Notes under the pieces: generated by a model
Databases searched by the model: none
What the model saw: the letters and a program-made list of their open reading frames with translations, nothing else
Told to the model about the DNA's origin: nothing
Made by a program: the position numbers and the translations under genes
NCBI GenBank assembly: GCA_027486035.1
Contig: JAIXPX010000017.1
Location: 1 to 64,000, forward strand
Reading direction: 5' to 3'
DNA from: Erythrobacteraceae bacterium
Lineage (GTDB): Bacteria; Pseudomonadota; Alphaproteobacteria; Sphingomonadales; Sphingomonadaceae
Length of the DNA stretch: 64,000 nucleotides
In this document: piece after piece, positions 16,956 through 26,936 of the stretch
Numbering within the stretch: the stretch's first letter is position 1
Layout of the letters: every line of letters begins with the position of its first letter

Positions 16956-17405
16956 AACAGCTCCAGCGCCTTGCGCTTCGACTTCTTCACGGCCTCCCGG
17001 TCCCGTTCCTCACACCGTTCGACGATCCCGATCGCGGCCGCTGTGCGCTATACTGACGGGGCGTTCAGCGACTCGTTTCGCCAAGCCGCCTATGTCGTCA
17101 GCGAGCTTGGGGCCGTGCCGCTTCCCTATGGCGCGCGGCTGGAAGCCGACGGGCAGGCGAGCCTCACGCGCGAGCTGCCCTTCGCGGGCCGGCTCAGCAA
17201 GGATGCGGTGCGGATCAGCATCGGTGCGGGCGCCTGGGGCGGAGCACAGAAGGACGCCCAGCGGCTCGATGTCGGCCCGACGCTGAGAGCCGATGTCGGG
17301 ATCGGCGGCTTTCCCGCCCGCCTGTCGGTCGACTGGCGCGCACGGGTGGCGGGCGACGCCGCGCCCGGATCGGGCGTCGCGGCAACGCTTTCGGCCGGGT
17401 TCTAG
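16956..17405 (+). pseudogene. Beta-barrel C-terminal remnant (possible nfrA-like 3' end)
   Basis: An open frame with no plausible start (in-frame stop at 16953) encodes about 120 residues of alternating hydrophobic/polar strands. It runs from AAVRYTDGAFSDSFRQAAYVVSELGAV and LTRELPFAG through VRISIGAGAWGGAQKD and LSVDWRARVAG to a terminal ATLSAGF. A final Phe is the sorting signal of outer-membrane barrels. It begins abruptly after non-coding-looking sequence. Position downstream of an NfrB-like gene makes a truncated NfrA-like receptor or secretin the best guess. It is possibly expressed only as a relic. Confidence 0.5.
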
Positions 17406-17540
17406 GGGGAGCGGGGCGGGGCTCTGCGCCGCCCCCGGCGGCTCGCAAGCAAGCGCTCCGGCGCGATCCCCGACAAACACCATCGAACAACTGGCGCCTG
17501 TGTCTTTAAGTCGCCGGACACCTCGGCTAGCCTGCCGCGC

Positions 17541-18458
17541 ATGGATGTCTACCTGCCCATCGCGAATCTCTCGGTCAACGGGCTCTACATCGTCTTGCTC
17601 GGCGGGTTGACGGGGATCCTGTCCGGCCTGTTCGGGGTCGGCGGCGGATTTCTGACAACGCCGCTCCTCATCTTCTACGGCATCCCGCCAACGGTCGCTG
17701 CTGCCTCGGCGGCGACGCAGGTGACGGGCGCGAGTGTCTCGGGCGTGCTCGCCCATTCACGGCGCAAGGGCGTGGACTATCGCATGGGCGCGGTGATGGT
17801 CGGCGGCGGGATGATCGGCGCGCTGATCGGTGCGGGCCTGTTCAGCCTGCTCCAGAGGCTCGGCCAGATCGACGTGGTGATCTCGGTGCTTTACGTCCTG
17901 ATGCTCGGCTCGATCGGCACGCTGATGCTGCGCGAGGCGGTGAGCGCGCTGCGGCCCGGCCTGTTCGGGGCCAGCCGCCCGCAGGTCCGCAAGCGCCGCC
18001 ACCACCCGCTGGTCGCCAGCCTGCCCTATCGCTGGCGGTTCTACGCCTCGGGGCTCTACATCTCGCCGCTTGCACCGCTGCTGCTGGGCGCGGGCGTGGG
18101 CATCCTCACCATGCTGATGGGCATCGGCGGCGGCTTCCTGCTGGTTCCGGCGATGCTCTACATCCTGGGCATGAGCGGCAATGTCGTGGTCGGCACCTCG
18201 CTGTTCCAGATCCTGTTCGTGACGATGGTGACGACCATGACCCACGCGCTCACAACCCGCGCGGTCGATCTGGTGCTGGCGGGCCTGCTGCTGCTGGGAT
18301 CGGTGCTCGGCGCACAGTTCGGCACCCAGATCGCATTGAAGGCCAGGCCCGAATATCTGCGCCTCGCGCTCGCCGCGCTGGTGCTGCTGATCGCCTTGCG
18401 GATGCTCTACGGGCTCGGGGTGCAGCCCGACGAGATCTACACGGTGGAGCAATTGTGA
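17541..18458 (+). CDS. TauE/SafE family sulfite/sulfonate exporter
   Basis: This 305-residue inner-membrane permease is built of two homologous halves, as usual for the family: LTGILSGLFGVGGGFLTTPLLIFYGIPP (about 17-44) and ILTMLMGIGGGFLLVPAMLYILGM (about 190-213). About eight membrane segments are visible. Members export sulfite, sulfonates or sulfoacetate. It is followed 10 bases later by a TIGR02186 gene, a recurring alphaproteobacterial pairing that suggests the two work together. Confidence 0.93.
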   Translation: MDVYLPIANLSVNGLYIVLLGGLTGILSGLFGVGGGFLTTPLLIFYGIPPTVAAASAATQVTGASVSGVLAHSRRKGVDYRMGAVMVGGGMIGALIGAGLFSLLQRLGQIDVVISVLYVLMLGSIGTLMLREAVSALRPGLFGASRPQVRKRRHHPLVASLPYRWRFYASGLYISPLAPLLLGAGVGILTMLMGIGGGFLLVPAMLYILGMSGNVVVGTSLFQILFVTMVTTMTHALTTRAVDLVLAGLLLLGSVLGAQFGTQIALKARPEYLRLALAALVLLIALRMLYGLGVQPDEIYTVEQL

Positions 18459-18468
18459 GGGCAGCGGC

Positions 18469-19254
18469 GTGAGCTTGCCTGCGCGCCTCGCCGTGCTGCC
18501 GGTGTTGCTGGTGCTCGCGCTCGGCCTGCGCGGCGCGCCTGCCTTTGCCCAGCGCGAGCCGGTGCTGGTTCCCGAGGTCAGCCAGTCGCTGATCGAGGTG
18601 CGCCAGGGCTTCACCGGCGCGCGGCTGCTGCTCTACGGCGCGGTGATCGATCCCGAGGCGGGGCGCGGCGGGGACTATGACATCATCGTTGTCCTGAAGG
18701 GACCGACCGAAGCGGTGCGCATCCGCGAGAAGGAGCGCATCGCGGGCATGTGGATGAACGCCGGATCCTCCGACTTCCGCTCCGCCCCGGCCTTTTTCGC
18801 GGTCGCTTCCTCGCGCCCGATCAGCCAGATCGTCGATGAACGCACTGCGGCGATCTTCGAGCTTGGCACAAGGTTCATCCAGCTTTCGCCATCCGGCGAG
18901 ATGGAGCCCGAGGAGCAGGACCGCTTTGCCCGCGGGCTGGTCGAGCTGCGGCGGCGGCAGGGGCTCTATCAGGAGAACCCGGGCGGCGTCAGGATCAGCG
19001 AGAAGGTGCTCTATCAGGCGCGCATCAATCTGCCCTCCAATGTCACCACCGGGCGCTACACTGCCGAGACCTTCGCCGTCTCGCGCGGGCGCGTGGTGGC
19101 GAGCGCGACGGCGCGGATCGAGGTGGTGAAGGCGGGGCTTGAGGGACAGGTGGTGACCGCTGCCCAGCGCTGGTCGTTCTTCTATGGCCTGGGCGCGATT
19201 GCCCTCTCCCTCGGCATGGGATGGATGGCCGGACGCATGTTCGCCCGCGCCTGA
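18469..19254 (+). CDS. TIGR02186 family membrane-anchored periplasmic protein
   Basis: This 261-residue protein has a signal peptide (to about residue 27, ...APAFAQ). A large periplasmic domain begins REPVLVPEVSQSLIEVRQGFTGARLLLYGAV and includes YDIIVVLKGP and RIAGMWMNA. A C-terminal membrane helix is at about 235-257 (FFYGLGAIALSLGMGWMAGRMF). The family is of unknown function and is typically encoded beside TauE/SafE-type permeases, as here. The start is GTG 18469. Confidence 0.85.
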   Translation: MSLPARLAVLPVLLVLALGLRGAPAFAQREPVLVPEVSQSLIEVRQGFTGARLLLYGAVIDPEAGRGGDYDIIVVLKGPTEAVRIREKERIAGMWMNAGSSDFRSAPAFFAVASSRPISQIVDERTAAIFELGTRFIQLSPSGEMEPEEQDRFARGLVELRRRQGLYQENPGGVRISEKVLYQARINLPSNVTTGRYTAETFAVSRGRVVASATARIEVVKAGLEGQVVTAAQRWSFFYGLGAIALSLGMGWMAGRMFARA

Positions 19255-19357
19255 CGGGCCTGCGGCCCCGTCGGCGAATGGGCGCAGCGTTGACCCGTTC
19301 TTAACCTCGTTGCCCCTATGCGTGCCGCGTGCCGTGACGGTACAGGGAAAGGCGCAG

Positions 19358-21061
19358 ATGACCGATAACGCGAGGCAGGATTTCGAACGCCTTACCGACA
19401 CCGACCTGGGAGCCGACGAAGAGCCGGCGCCCCTCTCCCCGGGCGATGCGCCGCCGCGCCATAACGCGCGCCTGCCGATCGGCGTGGTGCTCGAGGTTGC
19501 CGGATCGGGATCACAGATCGCGCTCGACCTGCAGCGCATCAACGACTGCATGAAGGATGCCGACCCCTCGGTCGCACTCGCCGGGCAGGTCGCCAGCCAG
19601 ATCAAGATCCGCGTCGGCGATGCCTGGCTGCTCGCCAGCGTGCGCGACCAGCGCAAGGACCGCCGCACCGAGGGCGGGATCATCGCCAACGTCGACTTTC
19701 TGGGCGAAGGCAACGAGGAGCGGCTGACCGGGCGCATCAACGGCTTCCGCCGCGGCGTCACCCGCTATCCGATCCCCGGCGCGCTGATCTATCCTGCCGC
19801 CACCAGCGATCTCGAACAGATCTATGCCAGCGACGGGCGGGCGAGCATCACCGTGGGCAAGGTGTTCCCGACCAAGGATATCCGTGCAGGCCTCTATATC
19901 GACGCGATGCTCGGCAAGCACTTTGCCCTGCTCGGCTCGACCGGCACTGGCAAGTCGACCGGTACCGCGCTGATCCTCCACCGCATCTGCGAGGCCGCGC
20001 CCAAGGGTCACATCGTCATGATCGACCCCCACGGCGAATATGCCGCCGCGTTTCGCACCATCGGCCAGATCCTCGACGTCTCGAACCTCCAGATGCCCTA
20101 TTGGCTGATGAACTTCGAGGAACATTGCGAGGTGCTGCTCACCAGCAGCGGCAACGAGCGCCAGACCGACGCCGACATTCTCGCCAAATGCCTGCTCGCC
20201 GCGCGCGCTAAGAACCGGCTGGCGCAGAGCCTCGGCAAGATCACGGTGGATTCGCCGATCCCCTATCTGCTGTCCGATTTCAACAACGTGCTGCAGGACG
20301 AGATGGGCCGGCTCGACAAGGCCACCTCGAGCGCGCCCTATATGCGCATCAACCAGAAGCTCGACGAGCTGAAGGCCGATCCGCGCTACCAGTTCATGTT
20401 CTCCGGGATGCTGGTCGGCGACACGATGGCCGAGTTCATCAGCAAGGTGTTCCGGATGCCGTCGAACGGCAAGCCGATCTCGATCATCGACGTCTCGGGC
20501 GTGCCGTCCGACATCACCTCGACGGTGGTGGCGGTGCTCAGCCGCCTGGTCTTCGACTTTGCGATCTGGGGCCGCGACGACAAGACCCACCCCGTGCTGC
20601 TGGTGTGCGAGGAAGCGCACCGCTATGTCCCCAACGAGAAGAACGCCGATGGCTCCTCGGTCGGCAAGATCCTGAGCCGCATCGCCAAGGAAGGGCGCAA
20701 ATACGGGATCTCGCTGGGGCTCGTCACCCAGCGCCCCTCGGACCTTGCCGAAGGCGTGCTGTCGCAATGCGGCACGATCATCGCGATGCGCCTGAACAAC
20801 GAGCGCGACCAGGCCTTCGTCAAGGCGGCGATGCCCGAAGGCGCGCGCGGATTTCTCGATTCGATCCCCGCGCTCAGGAACCGCGAATGCATCATCTGCG
20901 GCGAGGGCGTGGCGATCCCGATCCGCGTGAACTTCGACACCCTCGAGGAACACAGGCGCCCGGCCTCCGAAGACCCGAGCTTCGCCGAACTGTGGAGCAG
21001 GAACGGCGGCGAGGATGAATTGGTCGAGCGCGTCGTGAGGCGCTGGAGAAGTCAAGGTTGA
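19358..21061 (+). CDS. HerA-type ATP-binding protein (DUF87)
   Basis: This 567-residue FtsK/HerA superfamily ATPase has an N-terminal HAS-barrel-like region (about 40-170: LPIGVVLEVAGSGSQIALD...). The ATPase core shows Walker A GSTGTGKST (about residue 192), Walker B with glutamate VLLVCEEAHRYVPNEK (about 415), sensor LVTQRPSDL (about 455) and an arginine-finger-type MRLNNERDQAFV. HerA normally pairs with the NurA nuclease in DNA end processing. No NurA, SIR2 or other nuclease gene is adjacent, so the role here is open. ATG 19358 follows AAAGGCGCAG. It appears monocistronic. Confidence 0.85.
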   Translation: MTDNARQDFERLTDTDLGADEEPAPLSPGDAPPRHNARLPIGVVLEVAGSGSQIALDLQRINDCMKDADPSVALAGQVASQIKIRVGDAWLLASVRDQRKDRRTEGGIIANVDFLGEGNEERLTGRINGFRRGVTRYPIPGALIYPAATSDLEQIYASDGRASITVGKVFPTKDIRAGLYIDAMLGKHFALLGSTGTGKSTGTALILHRICEAAPKGHIVMIDPHGEYAAAFRTIGQILDVSNLQMPYWLMNFEEHCEVLLTSSGNERQTDADILAKCLLAARAKNRLAQSLGKITVDSPIPYLLSDFNNVLQDEMGRLDKATSSAPYMRINQKLDELKADPRYQFMFSGMLVGDTMAEFISKVFRMPSNGKPISIIDVSGVPSDITSTVVAVLSRLVFDFAIWGRDDKTHPVLLVCEEAHRYVPNEKNADGSSVGKILSRIAKEGRKYGISLGLVTQRPSDLAEGVLSQCGTIIAMRLNNERDQAFVKAAMPEGARGFLDSIPALRNRECIICGEGVAIPIRVNFDTLEEHRRPASEDPSFAELWSRNGGEDELVERVVRRWRSQG

Positions 21062-21063
21062 TT

Positions 21064-21086
21064 GCGGGCCCGCCTCCGCGGGCCCG
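21064..21086. terminator. Hairpin after herA-like gene
   Basis: CGGGCCCGC and GCGGGCCCG form a 9-bp GC stem with a four-base loop 3 bases after the stop. A weak T-rich tail follows (GTCCTCGG). It probably terminates the herA transcript. The 252-base convergent gap (21062-21313) holds no gene. Confidence 0.6.
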
Positions 21087-21284
21087 TCCTCGGTGCTATT
21101 CCCTTTGCTGCGCTACGGGGCACCTGCGGCTCGCGCGCGTGCGCTCGCGGTCGCTGGCGCGACCGAGACCGGTGCCACACTCTCCGTATGATGGCAGTGC
21201 ATCGTCCCGCCAACGGACGGGCCGCAAGGGCGACTGCCCGCCCGCAGGTGCTCAAGCCTGAAAGGCTTGAAACGCACCGAGGAC

Positions 21285-21304
21285 GACCCCGCGGAGGCGG
21301 GGTC
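21285..21304. terminator. Hairpin after queE
   Basis: GACCCCGC pairs with GCGGGGTC across four bases, 10 bases beyond the queE stop on the minus strand. It is likely the terminator of the valS-queE transcript, although no U-run follows. Confidence 0.5.
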
Positions 21305-21313
21305 GCAAACCAA

Positions 21314-22048
21314 CTACGTCCCCCGCGTATCCCCGTAGAGGTGGATATGCAGCCGGTCGCTCATGCGGAAGCCATGCTTCAGACACAGGTCCGATAGCCA
21401 CGCCTGCCGCGCGCGCAGGGTGGTGCTGTCGGTGCCCTCCGCCATCAGGAACACGCGCTCGGGGCGGAAGCGGTAACGGCGGTGGAGGGCCAGCACCTCC
21501 TCCACATCCGCAGGGCTCGCGATCACGAACTTGAGGAAGGCACGCGGCTCGGTCGCCCAGGCATCGAGCCGCTCGGGGATCAGCGCCAGCGCGGCGGGGT
21601 TGCCGCTATGCGAAAGCTTGGGGCTGACATTGTACTGGTCGACCCGCACATCGAGCCTTGGCGGAGGGGCCACGGTGCCGTTGGTCTCGATCTCGACCGC
21701 GATGTCGGGCAGGTGGGCCAGCATCTCCGCCAGCGCCGGGGCCTGAAGCAAAGGCTCGCCCCCGGTGATGACAAGGCGCTTCTGGCCCAGCGCCGCGATC
21801 CTTTGGGCCGTATCCTCGGCCGAAAGCGTGACCTGATTGGCTTTGCGGTCGAACGCGATCCCATCGCGATGCGGCCGGTTATCGCCCTCGAACCGCCATG
21901 TATAGGCCGTGTCGCACCAGGTGCAGGCGAGATTGCAGCGGCTGAGGCGCACGAAGGCGACCGGCACGCCGATGCTTGGCCCCTCGCCTTGCAAGGAGGC
22001 GAAGATCTCCGGCCCGCCGGTGTCGTCGGTGGCGAGGGTGAGGTCCAC
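21314..22048 (-). CDS. queE: 7-carboxy-7-deazaguanine synthase QueE
   Basis: This radical SAM enzyme of queuosine biosynthesis converts CPH4 to 7-carboxy-7-deazaguanine. The 244-residue protein shows the substrate lid start FASLQGEGPSIGVP, the 4Fe-4S motif CNLACTWC (CxxxCxxC, about residues 38-45), VITGGEPLLQ (SAM/GGE motif), and a C-terminal IHLYGDTRGT typical of QueE (HLYGD). It starts with GTG 22048 directly after the valS stop (TAAGTG), so it is probably translated from the valS transcript. Other que genes are not in the window. Confidence 0.95.
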   Translation of the reverse strand: MDLTLATDDTGGPEIFASLQGEGPSIGVPVAFVRLSRCNLACTWCDTAYTWRFEGDNRPHRDGIAFDRKANQVTLSAEDTAQRIAALGQKRLVITGGEPLLQAPALAEMLAHLPDIAVEIETNGTVAPPPRLDVRVDQYNVSPKLSHSGNPAALALIPERLDAWATEPRAFLKFVIASPADVEEVLALHRRYRFRPERVFLMAEGTDSTTLRARQAWLSDLCLKHGFRMSDRLHIHLYGDTRGT

Positions 22049-24838
22049 TTACCCCAGCCGCGCCAGTGCCGCGGTCAGCCGCTCGACCTCGCCCGCGTGG
22101 TGGGCGAGATCGGCGCGGGCCTTTTCGACCGCTTCGGGCTTGGCCTTTTCGGCGAAGGCGGGGTTGGACAGGCGGCCTTCCAGGCTCTTGGCTTCCTTGG
22201 TGCTTACCGCCAGCGCCTTTTCCAGCCGCGCCTTTTCCGCTGCGATATCGACGATCCCTTCGAGCGGGATGACGAACACGTCTTCGCCTGCGGTCACCTG
22301 CATCGCAGGGCCTGCGGGGGCCTCGCCGATGGTCACCGGGGTGAGGCGCGCAAGGCGCTCGATCGCGGCGCTGGAACGCTCGATGGTGCGCGCGGCGACG
22401 TCCGAGGGGCTCGCCAGCCACGCCGCCAGCTTGGCGCCGGGCGCGATGCCGAGCTCGTTCTTGGCCGAGCGGGTGTTGGTGGTGAGGTCGATCACCCAGT
22501 CGATCGCGTCGGTCGCTTCCTTGTTCACCTCGGCTTCCGGCTTGGGCCACTGCGCCACGATCAGCTCGTAATCGCGCGCGCCCAGCTTGTGCCACAGCTC
22601 TTCGGTGATGAAGGGCATGAAGGGATGGAGCATGACGAGGATCTGGTCCAATGCCCAACCGGCCACGGCCCGGGTCTCGACCGCGGGCGGGCTGTCGGCG
22701 TCACCGGCGAAGACCGGCTTGATCAGCTCCAGATACCAGTCGCAGAACTTCGACCACGTGAACTGGTAGATCGCATTGGCGGCGGCGTCGAAGCGCAGAT
22801 CGTCCATCGCGCGCTCGATCTCGGTCACGCAGGCCTGCACCTCGCCGATGATCCACTGGTTGGCGGCGAGCCGGGCAGGCGGGGCCTTGATCGTGTCGGA
22901 CGCCCCGATCCCGTTCGACTGGCAGAAGCGCGCCGCGTTCCACAGCTTGGTGGCGAAGTTGCGATACCCCTCGACCCGCTTTTCATCCATCTTGATGTCG
23001 CGGCCCTGGCTCTCCATCGCCGCCATGAAGAACCTGAGTGCATCCGCACCATACTGGTCGATCAGGCCGAGCGGATCGACCGCATTGCCCTTGGACTTCG
23101 ACATCTTCGCGCCATCGGCGGCGCGCACGAGGCCGTGGAGATAGAGCGTGTCCCACGGCTTTTGCCCCATGTTGTAGAAGCCCATCATCATCATCCGCGC
23201 ATCCCAGAAGAACAGGATGTCGAAGCCGGAGATGAGGAGGCTGTTGGGGAAGTGCTTATTCAACAGCGTCATGCCAGCGGAAGCTGGCACCTCGGGCGTC
23301 TGGTCACTGCCGCCTGAGGCCCCAGCTTTCGCTGGGGCGACGGACTGATTTTCTTCCGGCCACCCCAGCGTGGCGAAGGGCCACAGGGCGGAGGAGAACC
23401 ACGTGTCGAGGACGTCCTCGTCCTGCGTCAGCTTGACGCCTTCACCCGCCATCGCCTGCGCGGCCTCGGCGGTTTCCGCGACGAAGCAGCGGCCATCATC
23501 GGCAAACCACGCCGGAATTCGATGCCCCCACCATAGTTGGCGCGAGACGCACCAGGGCTGGATGTTCTCCATCCAGTTGAAGAAGGTCTTCTCCCAGGTC
23601 TTGGGCACGATCTGGATGTCGCCATTGCGCACCGCTGCGATCGGCTTCTTCGCCAGTTCTGCGGCGTTCACATACCACTGGTCGGTCAGCCACGGTTCGA
23701 TCACCACGCCGCCGCGGTCGCCGAAGGGGGTCTGGATCACGCGCGGTTCAGCGTCGAGCGCCACTTCCTCGCCGTCCTTGCCCTTGGTGATGTGGGGTAC
23801 CAGGAACCTGTCGGCATTCAGCCGCTCGACCACGGCCTTGCGCGCCTCGAACCGGTCGAGCCCGAGGTACTCCGCCGGGATCAGTCCGTCCGCCACCTGA
23901 CACACCGCCGCATCGGCATCGAGCATGTTGAGCATGTCGCCCGCCGCAATCCCGGCGCGCCGCCCCACCTCGAAGTCGTTGAAATCGTGCCCCGGGGTGA
24001 TCTTGACGCAGCCGCTCCCCAGCGCCGGATCGGCGTGTTCATCGGCTATGATCGGAATGCGCCGCCCGGTGATCGGCAGGATGATATGCTTGCCCACGAC
24101 GCTGGCATAGCGTTCGTCCGCCGGGTTCACCGCCACCGCCATGTCGGCGAGCATGGTTTCCGGACGGGTGGTGGCGACGATCAGGTGATCGTCCCCGGCA
24201 TCGGTCAGCACGCCATCGGCCAGCGGATAGCGGAAGCGCCAGAAATGGCCCTGAATTTCGCGCGTTTCCACCTCAAGGTCGGAAATCGCCGTCTTGAGCT
24301 TGGGGTCCCAGTTCACCAGCCGCTTGTCGCGGTAGATCAGCCCGTCGTTGTAGAGGTCGACGAAGGTCTTGATCACCGCGCGGGTGAAATGCGGGTCCAT
24401 GGTGAACTGTTCGCGGCTCCAGTCCATCGAGCAGCCGAGGCGCCTGAGCTGGTGGGTGATAGTGCCGCCGCTTTCCGCCTTCCACTCCCACACCTTCTCG
24501 ACGAAGGCCTCGCGCGAATAATTGGTGCGCTTGTCCTGCCGGGCTTCCATCTGGCGCTCGACCACCATCTGCGTGGCGATCCCGGCGTGGTCGGTGCCGA
24601 CCACCCAGAGCGCGTCCTTGCCGCGCAGGCGCTCGTAGCGGATCACGACGTCCTGCAAGGTGTTGTCGAGCGCGTGGCCGATATGCAGGCTCCCCGTCAC
24701 GTTCGGCGGCGGGTTGACGATGGTGAAGGCTTCCGCGTCCGGGCGGGCCGGGCGGAAGCAGCCGTTCGTTTCCCAGTGGGAATACCAGCGCGTCTCGATC
24801 TCGGCGGGGTCGAAAGTGGTGGGCAGGTTGTCGCTCAT
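22049..24838 (-). CDS. valS: Valyl-tRNA synthetase
   Basis: This class I synthetase charges tRNA-Val. Of its 929 residues, landmarks include the HIGH motif as [16 protein letters not shown] (about residue 45), the CP1 editing domain, the KMSKS motif in [15 protein letters not shown], an anticodon-binding domain, and a C-terminal coiled coil ([23 protein letters not shown]). The start [15 protein letters not shown] at 24838 is standard. Unusually, about 28 residues rich in PAKAG/PASAGMT interrupt the catalytic domain between LGWPEE and [15 protein letters not shown], encoded by a palindromic repeat (23267-23342) that keeps the frame. Confidence 0.97.
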   Translation of the reverse strand: MSDNLPTTFDPAEIETRWYSHWETNGCFRPARPDAEAFTIVNPPPNVTGSLHIGHALDNTLQDVVIRYERLRGKDALWVVGTDHAGIATQMVVERQMEARQDKRTNYSREAFVEKVWEWKAESGGTITHQLRRLGCSMDWSREQFTMDPHFTRAVIKTFVDLYNDGLIYRDKRLVNWDPKLKTAISDLEVETREIQGHFWRFRYPLADGVLTDAGDDHLIVATTRPETMLADMAVAVNPADERYASVVGKHIILPITGRRIPIIADEHADPALGSGCVKITPGHDFNDFEVGRRAGIAAGDMLNMLDADAAVCQVADGLIPAEYLGLDRFEARKAVVERLNADRFLVPHITKGKDGEEVALDAEPRVIQTPFGDRGGVVIEPWLTDQWYVNAAELAKKPIAAVRNGDIQIVPKTWEKTFFNWMENIQPWCVSRQLWWGHRIPAWFADDGRCFVAETAEAAQAMAGEGVKLTQDEDVLDTWFSSALWPFATLGWPEENQSVAPAKAGASGGSDQTPEVPASAGMTLLNKHFPNSLLISGFDILFFWDARMMMMGFYNMGQKPWDTLYLHGLVRAADGAKMSKSKGNAVDPLGLIDQYGADALRFFMAAMESQGRDIKMDEKRVEGYRNFATKLWNAARFCQSNGIGASDTIKAPPARLAANQWIIGEVQACVTEIERAMDDLRFDAAANAIYQFTWSKFCDWYLELIKPVFAGDADSPPAVETRAVAGWALDQILVMLHPFMPFITEELWHKLGARDYELIVAQWPKPEAEVNKEATDAIDWVIDLTTNTRSAKNELGIAPGAKLAAWLASPSDVAARTIERSSAAIERLARLTPVTIGEAPAGPAMQVTAGEDVFVIPLEGIVDIAAEKARLEKALAVSTKEAKSLEGRLSNPAFAEKAKPEAVEKARADLAHHAGEVERLTAALARLG
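23267..23342. repeat. Palindromic repeat inserted in frame in valS
   Basis: Two imperfect inverted arms (23267-23293 and 23316-23342) each contain their own small hairpin: CCAGCGGAAGCTGG and CCCAGCTTTCGCTGGG. Read through on the minus strand they encode the PAKAG...PASAGMT peptide within ValS. Related arms occur at 35544-35648. This is the PAKAG-type repeat found widely in proteobacteria, normally between genes. Confidence 0.85.
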
Positions 24839-24895
24839 GATGGCAGCGCCCATGCCAGCACCCATGTTGCGATGCAATGATGGAGGTGGGCCGCC

Positions 24896-26059
24896 ATGCC
24901 CGAGAGAGCCTTGCGAGGCGCGCGAAACTCTCATACCTTCAATCCGATGCAAAGCGCTGCGCAACATGTGCTGATCGACGGGGGCGCAGACGGCACCCGG
25001 CTGGCGCTGTCGGGGCAGCTCACGCTGGCGCATATCGGCCCGCTTGAGGTCGCGCTCAGGGCCATGGAAGGTCCGGTCCGCGTTGTCGATCTCGCCGGTG
25101 TGGAGGAAATCGACACGGTCGGTGCCTATGTAGTGTGCCGGCTGGCGCGTCTCCATGACAGCCGGATCACCGGCGCCAGCCCGGAGGCCGGACGCCTGCT
25201 CGCCGCCGTGCGCGAGATCGACAAGGTCGGCGACAACCACCCCCACCGCCTGCCGGTGTGGGAACGCGTGCCGACCAAGCTCGGCGAGCACGTCTTCCAT
25301 GCGCGCAGCGGCATTTACGGGGTGGTCGCCTTCTTCGGCCAGATCCTGATCGGTGCAGGATCACTGCTGCGCCACCCGACGCGTTTTCCGCTGAAGGCGC
25401 TGGTCCACCAGATGGAGCTGGTCGGGGTCTCGGCCCTGCCGATCATCGGCCTGATGAGCTTCCTCATCGGCATCGTCATCGCCCAGCAGGGCTCGGTGCA
25501 GCTCGAACAGTTCGGCGCCGAGGCGCTGACGGTGAACCTCGTCGGGCGCATCACCTTGCGCGAGCTTGGTGTACTGATGACCGCGATCATGGTTGCGGGC
25601 CGTTCGGGCAGCGCCTTTGCCGCGCAACTGGGCACGATGAAGCTCACCGAGGAGATCGACGCAATGCGCACCATCGGCATCTCGCCGATCGAGGTGCTGG
25701 TCATCCCCCGCATCCTGGCGGCGACCTTCATGATGATCCTCCTGGGCTTCTACGCCTCGGTGGTGGCGATCATCGGTGGGGCAGTGGTCGGGCAGGCCTC
25801 GCTCGGCATCAACTTCGTCACCTTCCTGCTGCGCATCCAGGAAGTGGTGCCGACGCATGACCTATGGGTCGGGCTGATCAAGGCGCCGGTGTTCGGGCTG
25901 ATCGTGGCGCTGGCGGGCTGCTATAACGGCCTGCAGGTGCGCGGCAATTCCGAGGAAGTCGGCCGCCGCACGACGATGGCGGTGGTCTCCGCGATCTTCG
26001 CGGTGATCGTGCTCGATGCCTTCTTCGCGGTGTTCTTCACCGAAGTGGGCTGGGGCTGA
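24896..26059 (+). CDS. mlaE: MlaE-type lipid ABC permease with N-terminal STAS domain
   Basis: This is the inner-membrane permease of an Mla/MCE phospholipid transporter. Of its 387 residues, about 20-110 form a STAS/MlaB-like domain ([38 protein letters not shown]). The rest is the MlaE permease with [25 protein letters not shown], the [29 protein letters not shown] signature and [20 protein letters not shown]. The usually separate MlaB subunit is thus fused. Start 24896 is supported by GGAGGT 8 bases upstream; ATG 24947 would remove 17 residues. It heads a four-gene operon and diverges from valS (57-base gap). Confidence 0.94.
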   Translation: MPERALRGARNSHTFNPMQSAAQHVLIDGGADGTRLALSGQLTLAHIGPLEVALRAMEGPVRVVDLAGVEEIDTVGAYVVCRLARLHDSRITGASPEAGRLLAAVREIDKVGDNHPHRLPVWERVPTKLGEHVFHARSGIYGVVAFFGQILIGAGSLLRHPTRFPLKALVHQMELVGVSALPIIGLMSFLIGIVIAQQGSVQLEQFGAEALTVNLVGRITLRELGVLMTAIMVAGRSGSAFAAQLGTMKLTEEIDAMRTIGISPIEVLVIPRILAATFMMILLGFYASVVAIIGGAVVGQASLGINFVTFLLRIQEVVPTHDLWVGLIKAPVFGLIVALAGCYNGLQVRGNSEEVGRRTTMAVVSAIFAVIVLDAFFAVFFTEVGWG

Positions 26060-26063
26060 GGCG

Positions 26064-26873
26064 ATGCGCATCAACGCCCATCCCGACGACGACAGCCCGG
26101 CCATCGTGGTCGAGGGTCTCGTCAACCGCTTCGGCGATTTCACCGTGCATGACGGGCTCGACCTGACCGTGCGGCGCGGCGAGATCCTGGGCGTGGTGGG
26201 CGGCTCGGGCAGCGGCAAATCGGTGCTGATGCGATCGATCATCGGCCTCCAGACCCCGGCCGAGGGGCGGATCGGCGTGCTCGGCCGCAATCTGCGGGGC
26301 GAGGAGGGGGACGAGGCCGACCGCGATGTGCGCGCGCGCTGGGGCGTACTGTTTCAGGGCGGCGCATTGTTCTCGACCCTCTCGGTGGGTGAGAACGTGG
26401 AGGTGCCGATCAAGCAGTTCTACCCCGATCTCGACCCCGCCTTTCGCGCCGAGATCGCGCGCTACAAGGTGATGCTGACGGGGCTGCCCGAGGACGCGGT
26501 GCAGAAATATCCCGCCGAACTGTCAGGCGGCATGAAGAAACGCGCCGGCCTCGCCCGCGCGCTGGCGCTCGATCCGGAGCTCTTGTTCCTCGACGAGCCG
26601 ACCGCCGGGCTCGACCCCATCGGCGCGGCCAAGTTCGACCGCCTGACCCGCGAGCTTCAGGAAACGCTCGGGCTGACGGTGTTTCTCATAACCCATGATC
26701 TCGATACGCTCTACGAGATCTGCGACCGGGTCGCGGTGATCGCCGACAAGCGGATCATCTCGGTCGGCACCATCCCGGAACTGATCGCCACCGGCCATCC
26801 GTGGATCGAGGAATATTTCAACGGCCCGCGCGGCCGCTCGGCGCACGACGCGCATATGCAGGGTGAGGCGTGA
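26064..26873 (+). CDS. mlaF: MlaF-type ABC transporter ATPase
   Basis: This cytosolic ATPase of the lipid transporter has 269 residues. Motifs: Walker A GGSGSGKS (about residue 45), Q-loop VLFQGGALFSTLSVGENV, signature ELSGGMKKRAGLARALALDP (about 155), Walker B LLFLDEPTAGLDP and H-loop FLITHDLDTLYEICDRV. The HPWIEEYFNGPRGR tail is typical of MlaF. It starts 4 bases after mlaE. Confidence 0.95.
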   Translation: MRINAHPDDDSPAIVVEGLVNRFGDFTVHDGLDLTVRRGEILGVVGGSGSGKSVLMRSIIGLQTPAEGRIGVLGRNLRGEEGDEADRDVRARWGVLFQGGALFSTLSVGENVEVPIKQFYPDLDPAFRAEIARYKVMLTGLPEDAVQKYPAELSGGMKKRAGLARALALDPELLFLDEPTAGLDPIGAAKFDRLTRELQETLGLTVFLITHDLDTLYEICDRVAVIADKRIISVGTIPELIATGHPWIEEYFNGPRGRSAHDAHMQGEA

Positions 26874-26936
26874 GCCTGATAATGTTGGACAACCGCAGCC
26901 GCCGGGCCGCATAGGGACAGGGCATGGAGAGCCTTC

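Noticed and set aside
19511-21055. A 514-residue open frame opposite the HerA-like gene
   Set aside because: Antisense shadow; the plus strand has Walker A and B.
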